A DNA stretch of 63,789 nt, taken from positions 1 to 63,789 of the forward strand of contig JAKSNJ010000010.1 of NCBI GenBank assembly GCA_024399965.1, written 5' to 3'. Origin of the DNA: Paludibacteraceae bacterium (GTDB taxonomy: Bacteria > Bacteroidota > Bacteroidia > Bacteroidales > Paludibacteraceae). Below, piece after piece: positions 48,174-58,314 of the stretch. Within the stretch, counting starts at the first letter, position 1. The number at the start of each line of letters is the position of its first letter. Under the pieces are notes generated by a model that saw nothing but the letters and a program-made list of their open reading frames with translations, was not told the origin of the DNA and did not search any database. The position numbers and the translations under genes were made by a program.

Positions 48174-49532
48174 TTAATTAGGGGTATATTCCAGTGGCGT
48201 CCATTTAACACCATTTTTGTATAAATCCAAATCGGAAAGGTCGCAAATAGAGACAGCCCAGTTGCTGGACTCCGGTTCATAAGCGGCATTATCCATATAG
48301 TAACTCAAGATACCCTTCACCGACCCCGCATACTCGGAGCAGTGGAGTACACCCAATGCCGTGGACCACGAAGCGCCATCATAGATGTAACCGGTCGATT
48401 TGTCAGCAGATGTATAGATTACATCGTCCATCTGCCAGCCCTCATATTCCTTACGGGAATCTACAGGAATGACGCAATTGGGCTTATTCGGCAGATTGGC
48501 CAGCAGATAGGGCTTAGACAGGTCCGTCACCGCCAAAGAGTCATAGAAGAACACATCTGCCTCCTCCGCACTGGTAGCACCCGGGATGTAGAAATTGGCT
48601 TGCTTGGCATATTCGGACATTGATACGCAAATATAATGCGTATTCTCTGCATCAAAGATAACACGCGACTGAGGATAGCCCACATTGCCAGTAGTAGGCG
48701 CAAAGACATTGGCTGTCTTGTCCGTAGTCGGATTGCCTGTGGTGCAGTACGTAAGCGACTTATCTTCGGCTAAACACTGCCCCGAATAATGAATATTCTC
48801 AATACGAATCAGTTTGCCGTCTTCCTTGCGTGCTGCCACAAGGTCACTGGATTGGGTGATGTCGGCGATGGTGCGTGTGTCATAAACCAATTTTTTCTCG
48901 TCCGGTTTGCCAAGGTACTTGGTGGCCTCCTTGAAACGAGGCAACGGAATACGTCCGGGAGCCCAACCCACTTTCTGGTTGGCCTTGTCGGCAAAGACAT
49001 TATTGTTGTAAGACGGCACACACAACTGCGGTTGGTTAGCATAACGGCCAATCGCCAATCCATTGCAGCGAATCAGCAACATCTGACCACGCGGATAAAG
49101 ACCGGAAACAGAACCTGCATCAACAGATATACGTAACGCTTGCTGCTCGTTATCAACGATTTGCTGAATAACCAACGTCTTATAGAAATTGCCTCCATAG
49201 TCGTCCGTAGTAACGCGTCCCATAATATAAATACCACGCCCGTCTGCAGGAATAGTATCCATCGAAAAGAGGTACTTACCATCGATGGCACTGTCTGTGG
49301 CACGCGTACGATAGAGGGTGGTATCACTTAGGTAATTACCTTCCTCCGTCATAAAGCGGTCCATAAAATCGTTTAAGTTATATACATCACCGTCGGCAGT
49401 CAGTTGGGCAATAGTGGCCTCGTCTTCTGCGTAAATCATGTCCTCATAATCAGGAACCGTGTTCTTGCAGGAAGACAATAGAGTAACTACCGACACAAGT
49501 GCAATTACGAAAAATAGGGTGATTCGTTTCAT
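48174..49532 (-). CDS. DUF5689 lipoprotein
   Basis: A 452-residue lipoprotein (signal MKRITLFFVIALVSVVTLLSSC) of the DUF5689 type, regularly found next to TonB-dependent receptors in Bacteroidota. The OB-like part DGRGIYIMGRVTTDDYGGNF and IRCNGLAIGRYANQPQLCV is characteristic; the C-terminal half carries a further beta domain. It is probably the surface partner of the receptor encoded 5 nt upstream. The ligand is unknown. Confidence 0.8.
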   Translation of the reverse strand: MKRITLFFVIALVSVVTLLSSCKNTVPDYEDMIYAEDEATIAQLTADGDVYNLNDFMDRFMTEEGNYLSDTTLYRTRATDSAIDGKYLFSMDTIPADGRGIYIMGRVTTDDYGGNFYKTLVIQQIVDNEQQALRISVDAGSVSGLYPRGQMLLIRCNGLAIGRYANQPQLCVPSYNNNVFADKANQKVGWAPGRIPLPRFKEATKYLGKPDEKKLVYDTRTIADITQSSDLVAARKEDGKLIRIENIHYSGQCLAEDKSLTYCTTGNPTTDKTANVFAPTTGNVGYPQSRVIFDAENTHYICVSMSEYAKQANFYIPGATSAEEADVFFYDSLAVTDLSKPYLLANLPNKPNCVIPVDSRKEYEGWQMDDVIYTSADKSTGYIYDGASWSTALGVLHCSEYAGSVKGILSYYMDNAAYEPESSNWAVSICDLSDLDLYKNGVKWTPLEYTPN

Positions 49533-49537
49533 AATCC

Positions 49538-52500
49538 TTAGAATTTATACGTAATAGTCATATAAAAATTAGTTCCCCACGCATAGTAGTATTTAGACGG
49601 GAACTTCCATATATTGGAATTGATGGTTGAGTTCTCGCGTTTGTCCACACCCTGTCTGGTAGAGCGGGGGAGACGCGCCTGCTGGTAACCGCCTGTCTTG
49701 AAGTGGACATTATTGGTCAGGTTGGTTACAGACAAGTTAATCGAAAGAGACTGACGATTAGGCAGATAAATCAATTTACCCAAACTCATATCCAAGATAA
49801 AACGATTCCACGGGTTCTTGTCCACTAAAGATTCTTGGTCAACGAGGTAGTTATACGGTTGCTCCAACGTGTATGTACCATCTGCATTCTCGATGACCAC
49901 ATTTATAGCCGGTCCGTCGTGGTTGGGGTAAATTTTACAGAAACTGCCATTGCAAGTCGTTCCGTCAGCACGGGTGTCGGTGAAAAGGCCTTTCATACGG
50001 CGCGAAGGAGCGACGCTAAGATAGTTCCAATCAAAGTAACTGAGCGTAATATCCGCAAACCACATCTTGGGGTGGAAGAAAGACAACTTCAAACTGGCAT
50101 TGAGTTGAGGGCCATTGCTCACGCGAAGACCTTTCATCAGCACAGAGTCGCGCAGTTCGTACAGTTCAACATCCTTGTTAAGTTTCTTATCCAACTTAGT
50201 ATCTAGTGCCATACCGTTCTCGGCAGAAGTTACGCTGTAGGCATTAGACATATAGCGTTGGTCACTAACCGAGGTAGCAGCCGTCAAGGTGAAATACGTG
50301 CCCATCTTAACTGCAAACGCTGCTTCCACACCGGCATGACGGCGATTGATGTTCGTAATGGCCTGATTGACAAAGGTACGTGCCTCGTCGTCATAGTAAC
50401 CATTTAACTCGCTACCGTTCCAGAAACGGGTGTAATAAGCCGTAACGCGACCGCGAATGATGGGGTAGTTAAACTCATAACTCAAGTCTCCACCAACAAT
50501 CTTTTCGGACGCAGCATAATAGTCCTTTAGGTTGGTAGCATGGTCGTGTACATAAATACCTTCAATAGCACGGTCATGCACACGCGGAGAAATATAGGCA
50601 TCGCGCGCAAGAGGAGCGCGAGTCTCTGCCAAAGCATTGAAGTGCAAGCGATTACGTCCGTTTATTTTATAATTCAGTCCTGCCTTAAAACTTGGGTCAA
50701 CGAAGTGGTGCCAGTTGCCCAACAAGCGCTCAGGGCATTGACCTTGCTGAATCTTAAAGTAGTCGTTGCTCTCACCCAAGTAGAGTTGGGCTGCCTGTGG
50801 GTCTGTATTGGCTGTAACGGCTGCCAAATAAACGGCACGACCATTAATCATATTGGTGGTGCGTTGCATATTGGTATAAGTCAGTTGCAGACCATAGTAC
50901 AAATCCAAGTTCTGCCAATTCCATTCGTTTTGTGCCCAAAGTTTGGCAGTGGTCATGTTGATGCGATAGTCATAACCAAAGCGGTCGCCTGTCTGAATGG
51001 CACGAGGATTATAGTTATTGGCATTCCAATAGCGCAGGTCATTCTGCTTTACATATTCAATCTGGGATTGGGTCATACCGATGTTGGTTGCCAACTCACG
51101 AATATCACGCTCAGAGAAAGCATCTACATCTAGCCATTGATTACCGCCCAACAAGTCGTCCATCGTCTTAAAGTGCAGACCCTGTGCTTGTTTCATCTCC
51201 AAACCTGCCGTTACTTTCAAATGGTCAAAATGGGTGTCACTATAATTAACGACTGCCATTCCCTCCTGTATGTCGTTATGACGGCGCTCCACCATATAAC
51301 GCGCTGATCCCAGCGGATTTAAGGTGTTCTGCAGATAGTTGGCGGAATATAGGGCCTCCCAGTCGATTTGGGTGGTCTTGTTGTCACGCGAAGTCCACAG
51401 GTCAGTCATCGTTTTGTAGGCGTTGTAGTCCACAGAGTGCCCGATAATTGTACCATTATAGATGGCAGGAGATACCATTGTGTAATCTCCGTTTTTTTCA
51501 AGATTGAGTACCCCCAACGGGTTATCGTTCATGTGGTCAACGATAATGAACTCACCCTTGTCATTCAACTGACCATCAAACATCATAGACGGCATATTGC
51601 GGTAGTAGTCGGGACGCGGGTCAGGAGCGTTGTAGAACGATATAGCCGAATTGGAGTACATCGAATAGTGATAACCTGCTGCAACGTGCAGTTTGCGCTC
51701 TGTATCGATATTAAAGTCGTACGACAAGATAGCCGTTGGGTCATAGGACTTAACAACACGCGAATTGCGTACCTTGCCATCTTGGTAGCCCCAATAGGGA
51801 TTGTAGTTGCTCCAGCCCCATTGGTTTTTATTATATTGGTTGGTCAAATCATAGGTCTCCTGCGTTACGGCAGCCGATTGACCACGCATCGTGGGGGCAC
51901 CAAAGGTAATAATCGACAAGCGATGTTGGTCTCCCCACTTTTTCTCGGCCGAGAAGAAGTAACCCAACGAATAGTAGTTGATACCTTCACCTATTTGACC
52001 TTTCTTATCAATATAAGGGGAGAAGCGGAACGCTAATTGACCCATAAACGTCCAACCGTTGGTCAAAGGACCGGAACTATAACTGATACGTGCAGCTGCC
52101 TTATAATTACGGTTGGTTCCTGCAGCCGATACCTTAAAGCCCTGCGCATAGTTAGATGCAGCCATTAGGTAGTTGGTAGATTTACCGATGCCACCAAAGG
52201 CAAAGTTGGTTGCTTCCAACGGATTGACGGTCTCTTTGTAACGGCTGGCGTCGTTCAGTCCGCCCATCGCAGAAAAATTGAATTGTCCACGTTCTGACGA
52301 ATTGAAGGGAAGACCCTCAATATAGTTCTGCTCGTAGGCGTTACCATAACCGCGTTGGCGGTAACGGGCTGTGGACCATGACCATGAGGACATCGAGTTG
52401 AACACATCTTGGTCCGACGAGGCAGAAGAAGCTTGTTCTTGTGTACGACCTTCATCGTCGTTCAAATCTTGGTCCAATAGGTTGAGCAAGACCTCGTTCT

Positions 52501-53179
52501 TGGCCTCATTGGCTAAATTCGGCTGTAAATAAAGGGAACCTAAATCCGTGTCCTTATTTGCTAAAATCTGAATTAGCTGAATATCTGCATTATAACCATC
52601 TGCTTCAATAATTAATTCCTCATCGCCGGGTTCCAAATAGAGTAGGGAAAACTCACCATTTTGATTGGTCGTCGTACTGAGATTTTGATTAGCAAGGGTG
52701 ATGGTTGCACCTGCTATGTTGGTACTGGAACCTTGAGCAACCAATCGACCATATAATCGTATCGGTCCTGCAGACGGAGCGGACGGAGCAGAAGGTGTTG
52801 TTGTGGGTTGTTCCGATTGCTGTTCTACAACAGGTTGTGTTTCAGTTTCTGCCACCGGCGTGTCCAATTTCTCCTGTTGTTGAGGAGCAACTGGCATCGG
52901 AGGTGTCGGTGTATTGCCCACAAGCTCAACATCGGACGGAGCCAACCAAGAACGAATGCCACGAAGCAAAATACCATCCTGCCATTTGGCTGTACCTATT
53001 TGGCGAATTGTGTGCTTAACAGTATAGACCCAAGAAGAAATACGTTCTCCTGTTAAATACCGCTTGGCATCTTGCTTAACGATAACCGTGTCTCCTACTT
53101 GCAGTGGAGCAGTCTCAGTTTGAGCTGATAGACTTATTGCAAGGAATAAGACGAAGAAGGATGTCAATAGTTTTTTCAT
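49538..53179 (-). CDS. TonB-dependent receptor with N-terminal SH3-like domain
   Basis: A 1213-residue outer-membrane receptor. Residues 1-20 are a signal peptide. Residues 27-87 (VGDTVIVKQDAKRYLTGERI, SSWVYTVKHTI, ILLRGIRSWL) resemble the SH3-like wall-binding domain of Gram-positive phage endolysins. Residues 88-137 are a Pro/Thr/Gln linker, 139-215 a carboxypeptidase regulatory-like domain, and the rest plug and barrel, ending in MTITYKF. The periplasmic SH3-like part may touch peptidoglycan. A TonB box is not clear. It forms an operon with DUF5689 and lipocalin-like lipoproteins. Substrate unknown. Confidence 0.88.
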   Translation of the reverse strand: MKKLLTSFFVLFLAISLSAQTETAPLQVGDTVIVKQDAKRYLTGERISSWVYTVKHTIRQIGTAKWQDGILLRGIRSWLAPSDVELVGNTPTPPMPVAPQQQEKLDTPVAETETQPVVEQQSEQPTTTPSAPSAPSAGPIRLYGRLVAQGSSTNIAGATITLANQNLSTTTNQNGEFSLLYLEPGDEELIIEADGYNADIQLIQILANKDTDLGSLYLQPNLANEAKNEVLLNLLDQDLNDDEGRTQEQASSASSDQDVFNSMSSWSWSTARYRQRGYGNAYEQNYIEGLPFNSSERGQFNFSAMGGLNDASRYKETVNPLEATNFAFGGIGKSTNYLMAASNYAQGFKVSAAGTNRNYKAAARISYSSGPLTNGWTFMGQLAFRFSPYIDKKGQIGEGINYYSLGYFFSAEKKWGDQHRLSIITFGAPTMRGQSAAVTQETYDLTNQYNKNQWGWSNYNPYWGYQDGKVRNSRVVKSYDPTAILSYDFNIDTERKLHVAAGYHYSMYSNSAISFYNAPDPRPDYYRNMPSMMFDGQLNDKGEFIIVDHMNDNPLGVLNLEKNGDYTMVSPAIYNGTIIGHSVDYNAYKTMTDLWTSRDNKTTQIDWEALYSANYLQNTLNPLGSARYMVERRHNDIQEGMAVVNYSDTHFDHLKVTAGLEMKQAQGLHFKTMDDLLGGNQWLDVDAFSERDIRELATNIGMTQSQIEYVKQNDLRYWNANNYNPRAIQTGDRFGYDYRINMTTAKLWAQNEWNWQNLDLYYGLQLTYTNMQRTTNMINGRAVYLAAVTANTDPQAAQLYLGESNDYFKIQQGQCPERLLGNWHHFVDPSFKAGLNYKINGRNRLHFNALAETRAPLARDAYISPRVHDRAIEGIYVHDHATNLKDYYAASEKIVGGDLSYEFNYPIIRGRVTAYYTRFWNGSELNGYYDDEARTFVNQAITNINRRHAGVEAAFAVKMGTYFTLTAATSVSDQRYMSNAYSVTSAENGMALDTKLDKKLNKDVELYELRDSVLMKGLRVSNGPQLNASLKLSFFHPKMWFADITLSYFDWNYLSVAPSRRMKGLFTDTRADGTTCNGSFCKIYPNHDGPAINVVIENADGTYTLEQPYNYLVDQESLVDKNPWNRFILDMSLGKLIYLPNRQSLSINLSVTNLTNNVHFKTGGYQQARLPRSTRQGVDKRENSTINSNIWKFPSKYYYAWGTNFYMTITYKF

Positions 53180-53194
53180 TATATTGTTTGTTGA

Positions 53195-54592
53195 TTAAAA
53201 TTCTGCTGTTTTAGGCGTACGTGGGAAAGGAATCACGTCGCGTATGTTCTGCATACCGGTTACAAACAGCATCAGCCGTTCAAAACCAAGTCCGAAACCG
53301 GCGTGAGGAGCTGCACCGAAGCGACGAGTGTCCAAATACCACCACATATCCTTCATCGGAATATTACGGCGCTCAATCTCCGCATTCAGTTTGGTCAACG
53401 ATTCCTCACGCACCGAACCGCCGATAATCTCTCCAATCTGTGGGAAGAGGACATCGGTGCCCTGCACGGTCTTGTCGTCCTCGTTAATCTTCATATAGAA
53501 CGCCTTAATCTCTTTCGGATAGTCGGTCATGATGACCGGTTTTCTGAAATGTTCCTCTACGAGGAAACGTTCGTGCTCGGATGCGAGATCATCGCCCCAG
53601 TTGCACGGGAACTCAAATTTATGTCCGTTCTTAATCGCTTCTTGCAAAATCTCGATACCTTCCGTATAGGGCAGGCGCACAAATTCCGTATCCACTACCG
53701 ATTTGAGACGTTCGATTAGTCCTTTATCTACATATTGGTTGAGGAATTCCAAGTCGTCCATACAGTTGTCTAACGCCCAACGAACACAGTATTTGATAAA
53801 ATCTTCCTCCAAGTCCATCAACTCGTCTTTCTGAATGAAAGCCACCTCCGGCTCAATCATCCAAAACTCTGCCAAGTGGCGAGGCGTGTTACTGTTCTCT
53901 GCGCGGAAAGTAGGACCAAAGGTATAGATTTTACCCAATGCCATGGCAGCCAACTCTCCCTCCAGCTGACCACTTACGGTTAAACTGGTTTGTTTGCCGA
54001 AGAAGTCATCGGAATAATCAATTTTGCCATTCGCGTCTTTTTTAAGATTATACAAATTCTTTGTGGTAACTTGGAACATCTGACCGGCACCCTCGCAATC
54101 GCTGGCAGTAATCAGGGGTGTGTGGAAGTAAAAATAGCCGTGCTGATGGAAATAACTGTGAATAGCCATTGCCATGTTGTGACGAATACGGAAGACAGCA
54201 CCAAATGTATTAGTACGCGGGCGCAGGTGCGCAATCGTGCGCAAGTATTCCATGCTTAAACCCTTCTTTTGCAAGGGATATTGGTCCGGGTCGGCGGTAC
54301 CATATACTTCCAACTCGGTCAGTTGAATCTCCACCGACTGACCTGCTCCCTGACTGGGCACTAAAATACCCGTAGCCGAGATACAGGAACCGGTCGTTAC
54401 GGGCTTAAGTTGCTCCTCTGTAAACTTGGTCAAATCAACTACGATTTGGATATTTTTGATGGTAGAACCATCGTTCAGGGCAATAAAACTGATTTGTTTA
54501 TTACCTCTTCGACTTCTCACCCAACCGCGCACATTGATAGGTTCATCAAATGCGGTACTCTTGAGGGCGTCTATAATTATTGTACGTTGCAT
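53195..54592 (-). CDS. asnS: Asparaginyl-tRNA synthetase
   Basis: A 465-residue class IIb synthetase charging tRNA-Asn. An N-terminal OB fold ([19 protein letters not shown]) is followed by the catalytic core with [21 protein letters not shown] (motif 2) and [16 protein letters not shown] (motif 3). The length and motif details (KTAEF end) separate it from AspS. It lies 15 bp upstream of the receptor gene and 32 bp downstream of dnaB. Confidence 0.96.
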   Translation of the reverse strand: MQRTIIIDALKSTAFDEPINVRGWVRSRRGNKQISFIALNDGSTIKNIQIVVDLTKFTEEQLKPVTTGSCISATGILVPSQGAGQSVEIQLTELEVYGTADPDQYPLQKKGLSMEYLRTIAHLRPRTNTFGAVFRIRHNMAMAIHSYFHQHGYFYFHTPLITASDCEGAGQMFQVTTKNLYNLKKDANGKIDYSDDFFGKQTSLTVSGQLEGELAAMALGKIYTFGPTFRAENSNTPRHLAEFWMIEPEVAFIQKDELMDLEEDFIKYCVRWALDNCMDDLEFLNQYVDKGLIERLKSVVDTEFVRLPYTEGIEILQEAIKNGHKFEFPCNWGDDLASEHERFLVEEHFRKPVIMTDYPKEIKAFYMKINEDDKTVQGTDVLFPQIGEIIGGSVREESLTKLNAEIERRNIPMKDMWWYLDTRRFGAAPHAGFGLGFERLMLFVTGMQNIRDVIPFPRTPKTAEF

Positions 54593-54624
54593 ATATTGTT
54601 TTATATTAGTTCTCTTTGTACTTG

Positions 54625-56154
54625 TTAGAATGGTACCTCCGTTACATTTTCAGAAGCATTGTACGAACCGTCAATAGCCGATTTAAAGGTCACTTCACCG
54701 GCAGCCGGCAATGGTGGCAGCATTTCCTCCTCATCAAAAGCGTCATTCTCATTTTGGAATTTGGCATATTTGCTGCGGAAACGTAGCCAAATATCGGCCA
54801 CGGCACCATTACGGTGCTTAGCCACGATAATTTGACCCAAACCGCGTAGGTCTTTACCGTCTTTCTCATCGGTGTATAGATGGTAGTATTCCGGTCTGTG
54901 AATAAAGCATACCATATCGGCATCTTGTTCAATGGCACCTGACTCACGCAAGTCGCTTAATTGCGGTTTCTTACCTTCCACGCCGGTACGTGCTTCCACA
55001 CCACGGTTCAGTTGGGACAGGGCGATAATAGGAATATCCAATTCTTTTGCCAGCGCCTTCAGGTTACGGGATATGATACTTACCTCCTGTTCACGCGAAC
55101 CGAAGTTCATACCTTGTGCGTTCATCAGTTGCAGGTAGTCGATTATGATTAACTCAACGTGGTGTTCACGCACCAACTTGCGGGCTTTGCTGCGTAACTC
55201 AAATACCGATAGGGCAGGGGTGTCATCTACATAAATGGGGGCACCCTGCAAGTCGCGAACCTTGTGCTCCAATTTATTCCACTCTGCTCGCGACATCTTA
55301 CCGTTCTTAATCTTATCGCCTTCTATTTCGCATACGTTCATAATCAAACGGTTAACCAGTTGTACGTTGGACATTTCCAGCGAGAACATGGCTACCGGCT
55401 TTTTGTAGTTCACGGCGATGTTTTTTGCCATAGACAGCACAAATGCCGTCTTACCCATAGCAGGACGGGCTGCAATAATCACCAAATCGGATTTCTGCCA
55501 GCCCGAAGTAATCTTGTCCAGTTCGGTAAAACCGCTTGGTATGCCGGATATGTTGCCTTCGTTTTGGGCTGCTTTTTTCATGCGCTCAAAGGCCTCCGTA
55601 ATGACAGGGTCTATCTGTGTTACATCGCGTTTCTGATTACGTTGCGAAATCGTAAAAATATCGCTTTCGGCCTTGCCCATCAACTCCTCTACATCTTGTG
55701 TCTCGTCATAACCCATCTCTTCTATCTCTGCCGCCATGCGGATTAGTTCGCGGGCAGTGGCCTTTTGCAGAATGATTTGGGCATGGTAACGCAAGTGTGC
55801 AGCCGAAGCCACACGCCTTGTCAGCTCGCTCAGATAGGTTACTCCGCCGGCTTCTTCCAGCGTGCCTAAGGACTTCAGTTTTTCTGTTACGGACAGAATA
55901 TCAATAGGTTGCTCTTTGGCAGCCAACGCCAAGATGGCCTCAAAGATACGCTGATGTTGCTCCTTGTAAAACACATCTGTGCGCAATATATCCGAGACGG
56001 ACACAAACGCATCTTTCTCTATCATGAGTGCGCCCAACACGGATTCCTCCAGTTCGAGGGCCTGTGGGGGCATTTTACCCATGTCATTCGGACCGACCTT
56101 GATAGGTTTAGTGGTCGATTTGCGGGTCGATTTATTGGTGTTGGTGGTAGGCAT
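54625..56154 (-). CDS. dnaB: Replicative DNA helicase
   Basis: A 509-residue hexameric helicase that opens the replication fork. The N-terminal domain has [16 protein letters not shown]; the RecA-like domain has Walker [20 protein letters not shown] (Walker B) and [10 protein letters not shown]. The C-terminal extension ([20 protein letters not shown]) is lineage-specific. The first codons overlap the end of meaB by 23 bp. I see no intein. Confidence 0.96.
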   Translation of the reverse strand: MPTTNTNKSTRKSTTKPIKVGPNDMGKMPPQALELEESVLGALMIEKDAFVSVSDILRTDVFYKEQHQRIFEAILALAAKEQPIDILSVTEKLKSLGTLEEAGGVTYLSELTRRVASAAHLRYHAQIILQKATARELIRMAAEIEEMGYDETQDVEELMGKAESDIFTISQRNQKRDVTQIDPVITEAFERMKKAAQNEGNISGIPSGFTELDKITSGWQKSDLVIIAARPAMGKTAFVLSMAKNIAVNYKKPVAMFSLEMSNVQLVNRLIMNVCEIEGDKIKNGKMSRAEWNKLEHKVRDLQGAPIYVDDTPALSVFELRSKARKLVREHHVELIIIDYLQLMNAQGMNFGSREQEVSIISRNLKALAKELDIPIIALSQLNRGVEARTGVEGKKPQLSDLRESGAIEQDADMVCFIHRPEYYHLYTDEKDGKDLRGLGQIIVAKHRNGAVADIWLRFRSKYAKFQNENDAFDEEEMLPPLPAAGEVTFKSAIDGSYNASENVTEVPF

Positions 56155-57220
56155 TTAGTAATTCGGATGCAGCCACAAAACTGCTTATTTCGTTATTTAA
56201 TACTTTCTTTTCCATTAGTTCGGTCAGGGCTTCCATCTCCGGATTTTGATAAAAGCCGTTGAGTAGGGACGAGTTGATGGTTTCATACATCCAGTATTTG
56301 GCCTGTTGGGTGCGTTTGTGGGCAAAGTACCCGTTCTCCCGTGTAAATTGGATATATTTTTCTATCATCTGCCATACCTCAAGGATTCCGTTCTTTTCTA
56401 CGGCTGAACAAGTCTCGGCATACGGTTTCCAACCGGATTCGGTGGGAGGGAATAGGGCTAATGCGTTTTTGAAACTGACGCGGGCGGCTTGGGCGCGCTC
56501 CACGTTGTTTCCGTCGCATTTATTGATAGCTATGCCGTCTGCCATTTCCATTATACCGCGTTTGATGCCTTGCAGTTCGTCGCCGGTACCCGTTACTTGC
56601 AACAGCAGGAAAAAGTCCACCATCGAGTGTGCAGCGGTCTCCGATTGTCCCACACCCACCGTCTCGATTAAGATAGTGTCGAATCCGGCTGCCTCACATA
56701 ACACCACCGTTTCACGGGTCTTACGGGCAACGCCGCCTAATGAACCTGCCGATGGGCTGGGACGTATGAACGCATTCGCCTGTACGGAAAGTTCGTTCAT
56801 GCGTGTCTTGTCGCCCAAGATAGAGCCCTTGGAACGCTCGCTTGACGGGTCAATGGCCAGCACGGCCAAGTGCTTGCCTTGATGGCACAATTCTGTTCCC
56901 AATGCCTCAATAAAGGTCGATTTACCGGCGCCGGGGACACCTGTTATGCCTACGCGCACCGATTGACCGGCATAGGGTAGGCACATCTCTATCACTTGTT
57001 GGGCAACCGCTTGGTCGGAAGGCAGATTACTTTCCACCAGCGTGACGGCTTGGCTCAATAGCGTGATATCGCCTTTTCGGATGCCATCAAAGTATTCTTG
57101 GGCACTTAGAACGTGTTTTTTACGTCGGAAAGTGGCGTAGGGATTCACTTGCGGTAAATTCTCTACGCCCTCGTTGACGGTTAGTCCTTTGTATTCCTTG
57201 CTGTTTTCAGGATGCTCCAT
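56132..57220 (-). CDS. meaB: Methylmalonyl-CoA mutase-associated GTPase MeaB
   Basis: A 362-residue G3E-type GTPase that guards and reloads adenosylcobalamin in methylmalonyl-CoA mutase. P-loop GVPGAGKST, the DPSSERSKGSILGDKTRM segment, ETVGVGQSE and NKCDGNN are all present. The mutase genes are not in this window. The protein belongs to the succinate-propionate route typical of Bacteroidales. It overlaps dnaB by 23 bp and begins 1 nt after the DUF1573 gene. Confidence 0.93.
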   Translation of the reverse strand: MEHPENSKEYKGLTVNEGVENLPQVNPYATFRRKKHVLSAQEYFDGIRKGDITLLSQAVTLVESNLPSDQAVAQQVIEMCLPYAGQSVRVGITGVPGAGKSTFIEALGTELCHQGKHLAVLAIDPSSERSKGSILGDKTRMNELSVQANAFIRPSPSAGSLGGVARKTRETVVLCEAAGFDTILIETVGVGQSETAAHSMVDFFLLLQVTGTGDELQGIKRGIMEMADGIAINKCDGNNVERAQAARVSFKNALALFPPTESGWKPYAETCSAVEKNGILEVWQMIEKYIQFTRENGYFAHKRTQQAKYWMYETINSSLLNGFYQNPEMEALTELMEKKVLNNEISSFVAASELLNAYHQHQ

Positions 57221-57221
57221 A

Positions 57222-58292
57222 TTATTGAACGGTCCAAGTCAAATTGACGGTTTGAATGGGGTTCTTGGGGTCGTTGGTGATAACGGTAATCGAGCGTTTG
57301 TAGGTGCTCGAAGCCATTTGAGTGGTATTGATGCTGAACCTGATGGCTTTTTTGCCCTTAAGACCGGTCTTAATTTGCTGTGGGAAACTCATATCGTTAG
57401 CAGCCATAATGCGTCTGATATACAGCGGATTAACGCCGGCATTTGTGATAGGCAGCAGTTTAGATACTTTGGTTTTGCCTGCGGGCAATGTGCCTAAGTT
57501 GATTTCCTTGGCAATCGATGCGATAGGAGCATTCAACAGTTCCTCCGCGGTCATTTTCGAGAAGTCCTCTTTCACATTGGCAGTCAAAATGAGAGCGTAT
57601 GCATCGTTGTTCTCGGTCTTGCCGTTGACTTTCAGATAAATCATCTCGCGAACGGGGCCATATTGTTGGCAGGCAGCAGCGTCAAATCTCACGGAGAATT
57701 GACCACTTTGTTGAGGATTCATCTCGGGCAGGGTAGCAATCGTGCTTACGAAAGGCAGTTGCGAGGCCTCCACCGTCAGTTTGTTTTGTGTTTGGTTGGC
57801 ATATTCGATAGTCACGGTCTTGGACTCGCCTTTGTTGATATCGCCTATGCTGATGTTTTTGGTCTTCAAACTCAGGTCGCTAATCTTCACGGGGTATTGG
57901 TTAACGGGTTGAGCGGGCTTTGGAATGACCTCACCTTTGATGTACAGACGCATTGTGGGCTCTTTGGCATTGGAGGTTACGGTGATTGTTTTGGAGAATT
58001 TGCCCGGACGGCCGTTCGGATTATAGGTTACGGTTATTTCACCCGTTGCACCCGGTTCGATGGGCTCGCGAGTCCATTTGGGGGTGGTGCAACCGCAGCT
58101 CGCACGTACGTTGCTCAGTACGAGAGGGGTCATACCTTCGTTTTTGAATTTAAATACGGTTGTTACACGCCCATCTGCTTCGTTGATTTTTCCGAAGTCA
58201 TGAGTCGTCTTTTCAAATGTGATGACCGGCTCTTGGGCCATCATGGCGGTTGCCATCAGCATACCTGCCAGTACTGAAAAAATCTTCTTCAT
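57222..58292 (-). CDS. DUF1573 domain protein
   Basis: A 356-residue secreted protein (signal MKKIFSVLAGMLMATAMMAQ) with an N-terminal DUF1573 domain of Ig-like (ASPM/SPD-2/Hydin-type) fold: THDFGKINEADGRVTTVFKF, VRASCGCTTPKW and YNPNGRPGKFSKTITVTSN. The CGCT cysteine pair is the family hallmark. At least one further Ig-like domain follows. The family is abundant in Bacteroidota; function unknown. It lies between the rel and meaB genes in the long run. Confidence 0.88.
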   Translation of the reverse strand: MKKIFSVLAGMLMATAMMAQEPVITFEKTTHDFGKINEADGRVTTVFKFKNEGMTPLVLSNVRASCGCTTPKWTREPIEPGATGEITVTYNPNGRPGKFSKTITVTSNAKEPTMRLYIKGEVIPKPAQPVNQYPVKISDLSLKTKNISIGDINKGESKTVTIEYANQTQNKLTVEASQLPFVSTIATLPEMNPQQSGQFSVRFDAAACQQYGPVREMIYLKVNGKTENNDAYALILTANVKEDFSKMTAEELLNAPIASIAKEINLGTLPAGKTKVSKLLPITNAGVNPLYIRRIMAANDMSFPQQIKTGLKGKKAIRFSINTTQMASSTYKRSITVITNDPKNPIQTVNLTWTVQ

Positions 58293-58314
58293 TGTGCTTG
58301 ATTTTTTAAGTGAA

